Below are positions 58,801-64,000 of a DNA stretch of 64,000 nucleotides, piece after piece. Each line of letters opens with the position of its first letter. Position 1 is the first letter of the stretch. The notes under the pieces were generated by a model. That model made no database searches. It was not told the origin of the DNA and was given only the letters and a program-made list of their open reading frames with translations. The position numbers and the translations under genes are program-made. This DNA comes from Magnaporthiopsis rhizophila (taxonomy: Eukaryota > Ascomycota > Sordariomycetes > Magnaporthales > Magnaporthaceae): contig PYSS01000011.1 in NCBI GenBank assembly GCA_003049465.1, positions 1 through 64,000 of the forward strand, given 5' to 3'.

Positions 58801-61485
58801 TCCAAGTGACTGACCGTGGATCCCGCCAACCATTCATACTGCCGTGGCTTGCGCCTTGGCATTCCATCCTCTGCCGTATGTTGCCGCATGTTTCAATGTG
58901 TCCGCATCATATGACTCCAGCCCACCACCACAACCCCGTTACCCATCACACGAACTATCGACGCCTCCCCCCTGGATATGGATGCAACGGTACAGACAAT
59001 GTATGTCTGGTCTCTGGTGCCTGGTGCCTGTGCTAGGATTTTGGACTTTGGTGGGCTTGTGGTCTCTCCGTTCCCACCCTTTGAACCACAGGCCTACGAA
59101 CAGCAGTATCAACGCAGTATGATCGGGCAACCATGGAAGCAACCATGTGCTCGGTGGCCTAGGAACCCGTATGCAGGCTCAGGTACTACAGTGTCCGCAA
59201 TCAGCCAAAACCGCCACGGTTCTGTGCACGGCGATCGGGTCTGGTCTTCTCGGCTGCCTTCGATTCGCTTCGGTCTCTTCGGTCGCCGTCGACGCAGGAC
59301 AGCAGCTCTGTCGAGCCTATCCCGTCTTCGTCCCAACCAAATTCCTACCTCTTTGCGCCTTGTCCCGTGCGATACTCTGGGAGCAAAGTCCAGTCAACCC
59401 ACAGGTGATGTGGAGTCATCCGCCTCGGCGCTACATAGGTACTCCGCCTGCTGTGCTGCCGCGCCGATAGCCCTCCGATAGATGAGCAGGCAGGTAGGCA
59501 GACATCCACTCCGTTATGTAGGCGGTCGGCGTTCAAGCCCGAAAAGGTGTTCCTGGTGCCGCCTCGAGTCAGGCTGCCGATCGCAGATGCGCGCTGACGA
59601 CACAAGCGGGTCGGCCATGTATAGTGCCCGAGATATTGATCGCTGGTTGAACTGTGCCGATGATCAATCAATAGTGAGGCACCCACCTATATTTGGTTCT
59701 GTTATCTTTTGCCCTGCGCAGGTAGAGGCGGGGTAAACATAGCTCAAGAAAAGAAAAAAAGGAAAGACATGATGGCGAACCCGAACCCACTCGTCCAAAG
59801 TAGCGTGGGGCTTGCAGTACATGCCGTCAAAAGTGTCTTCTACCCACAGTCCCTTCCTCATCCCTCCGCTTGACACTTGAAACAATCTAGGGAAGCATTC
59901 CAGGCTTTGTGCTTGCGCCGTAGGGGACCGACGGTGTGCGAACCGGTAGGACGAGACTTGCCTGTCCCACTACCTTGTGTCTACTCCTGTACGCGGCGGG
60001 CAATCCGGCCTAAGCCGGTGGCAGACAGGGGCTTGACAAATCCATCCGGTGCGGGCAGGGTTGATGGCTGACAAGACACCGGGACTGTATGTATGTAGGT
60101 ATGTATGGTAGCTGGACAAGCAATGCATACACAGAAACACAGCATTCCATGCGGACGACTCCTCCTGTCGTGCCGCGCCTTGTGCTTGTCAGCTTCGCCG
60201 TCCACTGCGTTGGCTTCGGCTCCTTCCACGGCAAACCCCGTATGCTGCAAAACCTAAAAAAACCAGACCAGGCTAGGGCAGGAGGGGTACCTATATGGCG
60301 AGATCTAAAGCACCAGGATCCCAATATCTCAAGCCGCCGTCGAAACATAGATGGCTTTCTTATTCCAGCTCCTTCGGCTACCCATCGCGGCAAGAGAGAA
60401 GGGCAAAACAATAACCTTATTTGCAATTCATATTCCATGTCGTTCACGATTCATCCCGCTCGCTAAGAGGCACATCCCCAGGCGAGCAACGAAACGAACA
60501 TATGTCGAAGTTCATTCAGGGTTTATTCCGCCATGGCGGGGAACTCGCGCGTGAGCCAGCCTGCCTGAAAGCATAAGCATCTTGATGAGGGGCTTCGATG
60601 GCATGCACGATTCCTCCTCCATCTGCATCTGCACGGCATGGTCATGCATTGGAACGTACTACCCACCTCTCTGCTTGCAAAAACTCTGGCGGGTCGAGGA
60701 ATCAGCCCCCGGCGCAGCTCGCCCTAAGCAGCAGATTCGCAGACGCCTTCACCTGTGTCCCCGGCTCGGCACAGTGGCCGAGCAGCACAGCGGTCATTGT
60801 CAGATGGAAGGCAGGGGAATAACCAAGATGTCTGTCTTGTCGAAACCCGACGCTTCATGTCAGGGTTCACACCCAGCTCGAAGTGGGAAATCCCCAGCTC
60901 CGGGTGTTGGGCTGGTGGGATATGGATACCTGCAGACTAGGAACGGGTTTTGTTTGGTGCGTGTTTTCTCCCGCGCAGCTCGGAGTGCCATCGTCCTTTT
61001 AGCCAGAAAGGAAGGCGTGGAGGGCGGCGAGGGGAGAGGTCGAGAGCCTCGCAATCCATCGGGTGTGGATCCTGGGCGGCGCGGGCGCATCCATTAAGGA
61101 AACGTTGGACTCCGTTGCCGATCCCGTCTTGCACATCTCCCGTCCCGTCTGGCTAGGGGTGGCCACCGATCACGGCCGGAGGCTGCACGGTCTGGTTGGT
61201 CCGGTGCTGGAGTGGCTGGCGCTGACCAAGGAAATCGCGTGAAAATCCGGGTGGCAAGTGTTGATGCTGGACAAGACCCACTGCGCTTGTCGTCTTGTGG
61301 GATGCCTCGTGGCGATATCAACCACAAAGCATGATTAACAAAATGTTAAGATAATATGATAGCCGTGGTAACCGCGGGGATGCGTATTTCAGCTTATAAA
61401 GATAAATAGAGAAAGCACAAAAAGCGGGAAGAAAAGTAAACATAATAATGAGTATTTTGAACAACTAGTCGGGCATAGGCGAGAC

Positions 61486-61489
61486 AAAA
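61486..61489 (-). terminator. RNA polymerase III terminator of tRNA-Gln
   Basis: TTTT on the minus strand, 5 nt past the discriminator base. Confidence 0.7.
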
Positions 61490-61493
61490 GGAA

Positions 61494-61573
61494 AGGTCCT
61501 ACTGGGAATCGAACCCAGATCCTGAGGAGGCCTTATTCAGAACCTCATGTGCTAGCCTTTACACCATAGAACC
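61494..61573 (-). tRNA. tRNA-Gln (anticodon CTG) with an 8-nt intron
   Basis: A full cloverleaf on the minus strand: acceptor GGTTCTA/TAGGACC (one G-T pair), D stem GTGT/GCAC, anticodon stem TGAGG/CCTCA closed perfectly, T arm CTGGG-TTCGATT-CCCAG. The anticodon loop is 15 nt, that is a 7-nt loop TTCTGA.. with anticodon CTG plus about 8 nt after position 37, the normal site of tRNA introns. Without it the molecule is 72 nt. A TTTT terminator follows (61486-61489, plus-strand AAAA). It reads CAG codons. Confidence 0.93.
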
Positions 61574-64000
61574 AATTGTAAGCGTCTATTGCTTGGTGGC
61601 CCGGGGCTTTGGTGGATTCATGGAACATGACCTGCCGCAGATCATGCAGAGCCGGTTGAGATCAAGGTGGGGTGCCCTCCATATTCAAATATTATCCCGC
61701 ATTTTTCTAGGTTGGGAAACTGAATCGAAGGCATGGCTAGCTCATACAAGCGCAGATTTTATGAACCGGGCGAGTAGAATCGAGTGGCTTGGTGTATCTA
61801 ACCCCGTGGCTGCGGGAGGGGCGCCTCGGGGATATTATGGCGCAAAGCCGCACAAGGTCCTACAAAACTCCTCGCCAGGCGAGAGAAAAATACTTCGCTC
61901 ACCGGCTGCTTCAAAATTTTTGTATGGTTGCCTTCGACAGAAATCCTACCGAGATTATCTGTCTTCCTGTTTTACTCGGGATCTCTACACTGGCTGCCGT
62001 GGCCGTAGCGCTGAGGTGTACTGAGTTTGTGGGGCAGGATTGTGGATTTAACGTGACAGGCATCGTCTTCACATGGCCTCAACACGACCACTTGACTGGC
62101 CAAGTTCGGCTTTGCATGATTGTATGGGCGACATAACCGCGTGTGTATTTCGTGCAGTTACATCCCGAGCCCCGCGAGAATGCGCCAGGGTGGCCATCAC
62201 TGAATGCTACCGAAGACACGCCGATCGGGTGCTGCTGAAGGCATCGCTCCGGGAAAATGGCGCAAAGAAACGAAGATGCGTCGGAAGGACGGCCCATCCC
62301 GGCTTGAGGGAAATAAACACGATGTCCTCGGTTCTCGCGTAGTTGCTGGATTGTGTACCGGGTGCGTTCAGGCTGATCTGGCCGAATTCTTCTCGTCTTC
62401 TTTCTTTTCTAGCGCGGCCCGATGATAAGAGCAAAGCCCTCCAGGAGAGATGGGCCATACATATGCTCCGGTTCGGACACGCCCCGTTTTCTCAGCTGTT
62501 CAAATGCCTCCAGATAGCCAGCTTCTAAGATGCTCCCAGAGCCCACTGATCGGCAATGAGATTGGAGGGAGCCGTCGAGCCGACAGAATGCATATGAAAT
62601 GTTCCCTTGAGACCATACACCAGCCTCTACGTGGTGCCGGTAGCAAGGGGAAGGAATGGCTGGATCTACTATGTAAAAGAGCCCGACACTCACCGCTCCT
62701 CTGCTGTTGAATGGTTGGTAGCGGTTGGGCTGGCATATTTGGGACTGTGGACTCAATGGCTGCAAACTGGCTAGCAAAAGGCGAAATTACGTCACCTCAG
62801 TTGGTTCCGAGCGTCCTTTATCGGAGTTGTGAAATATGAGCCCCGCTTCAACCGATCCACGATGTAGTCGGGGATCTCCATTGATCGTGACACGAAGGGC
62901 AGAAGCACTGCGCCTGCCTGGTTGTGCCTCGTGCCGAGTTATTTGACCTATACCAAGCTAGTGACTGTAGATATTATCAGCATAAGTCTTCAGTTGATGC
63001 CAGTTCCGGAGCCATCGCCGTCTGGACGCCTTGGTGGGGCGGCTGGCATTAATGCCTCCTGGTTCCGTGCCGCTCCACAGCGAAGGGTGCCCGACATTGA
63101 AGCCGCAAGAGCCGCCATGGAAGGTTGGGTGTGGTCGGGCGCGCCACCCGGTAGTTCCCCTGCTCGGAGGTTCGCAGGGCTGCCTGCCTGTAAACACATC
63201 TCTAAACGTGCGTCAGCGAAGCACTCAGGTCTCCCTAACGAAGCGATATAACCCGAGAGACCCGCAAGTAAAGGATAACTTGGGCGGAGTTGGCGGTCCA
63301 GGACCATGGGAGCCACTTCGCGCGCGACACCCCTGCAACCCTGACCTCACGACTGCGTGTGCCTGCTGCAAGTGGTTGGTGCACTTCTCTTGGAGGCTGC
63401 CACGAGGAATCGATATCAACGAGCCGATCTCCCCCAGTGAGGTGATACTCCACGCCGCTCGCTTCCTGACATCGCCAGGCCTCAAAAGTCTCCAACGAGC
63501 CAGCCTTCTCTTCACTGAACCCAAAAAAGAGCTATCACGCCCGCTTCGCCTCCTCGTCCATGCTCACGGGCAACCGCTGATCGCAATCACTGCCGCCGCA
63601 GTTTTTGCCCGTCGGCACCGTCACACAGAAACGGCCGGTACCGCTCCACCTGCCCGTACCTTCCCTTCTTGATTCTTTCGTCTGGGCGGGCGATATTTTA
63701 TTCGCTGCTTCCAACCCCTCCGTCCGCAGCACCTGGTATTCTTCTCCTCTTTCTAGACTACTAAGATCTTCTGCCACCTAATTGGCACTGGTTTCACTTT
63801 AACCTCTTTTTATTCTGCATGCCTTAATCCGACTCTAGTTTCCCAAATAGGCTCGGCTTCTCCTCGTCGTTCGAGTCGGTCAAGCCAGCGCTGCCCCTCC
63901 AGGCGTGCAGCTAGAAGAGGAGCTCGGGCCTGGCGACCCCCACCCCCACCGAGACGAGTAAAACCTCACAGAGCCAAGCTATCCATTGCGGCATAGGCCT
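61574..64000. other. No gene supported at right end
   Basis: Open frames of up to about 210 codons occur on both strands (for example 63031-63672), but none shows a recognisable domain, signal peptide or convincing codon pattern. The 63660-64000 segment is pyrimidine-rich and could be the promoter of a gene beyond the window. Confidence 0.4.

Larger units (their letters stand above)
55210..61493. other. Gene-poor 5' flank of the C2H2 regulator, with homopolymer tracts
   Basis: 6.3 kb upstream of the C2H2 gene. Contains long T runs broken by one undetermined base (55807-55861), an A run (57398-57412) and many GGTACC/GGTACCT motifs (for example 56345, 57020, 57960). I can support no protein-coding gene; the open frames are GC-driven and unrelated to known domains. 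A long 5' UTR with upstream introns or an undetected non-coding RNA is possible. Confidence 0.45.

Overview
The window comes from a filamentous ascomycete. GT-AG introns of 65-112 nt with GCTAAC-type branch points, GC-rich coding sequence, HET/HeLo/ankyrin genes, a Zn2Cys6 regulator, TACC-rich intergenic DNA and RIP-mutated retrotransposons together suggest a Sordariomycete, probably Sordariales/Chaetomiaceae. The lineage is inferred from style only.

Left third (1 to about 22,915): AT-rich, gene-free DNA made of at least six decayed Ty3/Gypsy LTR retroelements, several nested. Reading frames are riddled with stops and conserved residues show G-to-A/C-to-T changes, as expected of repeat-induced point mutation (RIP). 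Element B (minus strand) is split by element D (6453-13582, paired 189-bp LTRs). Element C (14923-22425, minus) is full length with paired LTRs of about 465 bp. A, E and D2 are partial. Three integrase regions and three reverse-transcriptase regions can still be read.

Right two thirds (about 23,000 to 64,000): GC-rich euchromatin. In order: a HET-domain pseudogene (-), an EthD-domain protein (-), a Cys-rich secreted/single-pass membrane protein (-), a short-chain dehydrogenase with three exons (-), a secreted Ala/Gly-repeat protein (-) with a 14-bp minisatellite upstream, a Zn2Cys6 transcription factor (+), a HeLo-pseudokinase protein (-), a divergent kinase-ankyrin-WW gene (+, broken), a lysozyme-like protein (+), the Golgi tether subunit COG5 (-), a 7-TM DUF2434-type protein (+), a C2H2 zinc-finger regulator (-) with a very long 5' flank, and a tRNA-Gln(CTG) with a short intron (-). 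The last 2.4 kb hold no gene I can support.

The most interesting locus is 36,487-42,751. A HeLo-type cell-death domain fused to a degenerate kinase sits head to head with a gene encoding a kinase with all catalytic motifs, ankyrin repeats and a WW domain. The first resembles MLKL (helical bundle plus pseudokinase), and the second resembles RIPK4-type kinases (kinase plus ankyrin). A fungal necroptosis-like effector/controller pair is a testable hypothesis. In this sequence the putative controller carries a frameshift at its DFG motif and a CAG-to-TAG-type stop, so the effector gene may persist without it. The nearby HET gene is also decayed, so the segment looks like a region of turning-over allorecognition genes beside a RIP-silenced transposon nest.
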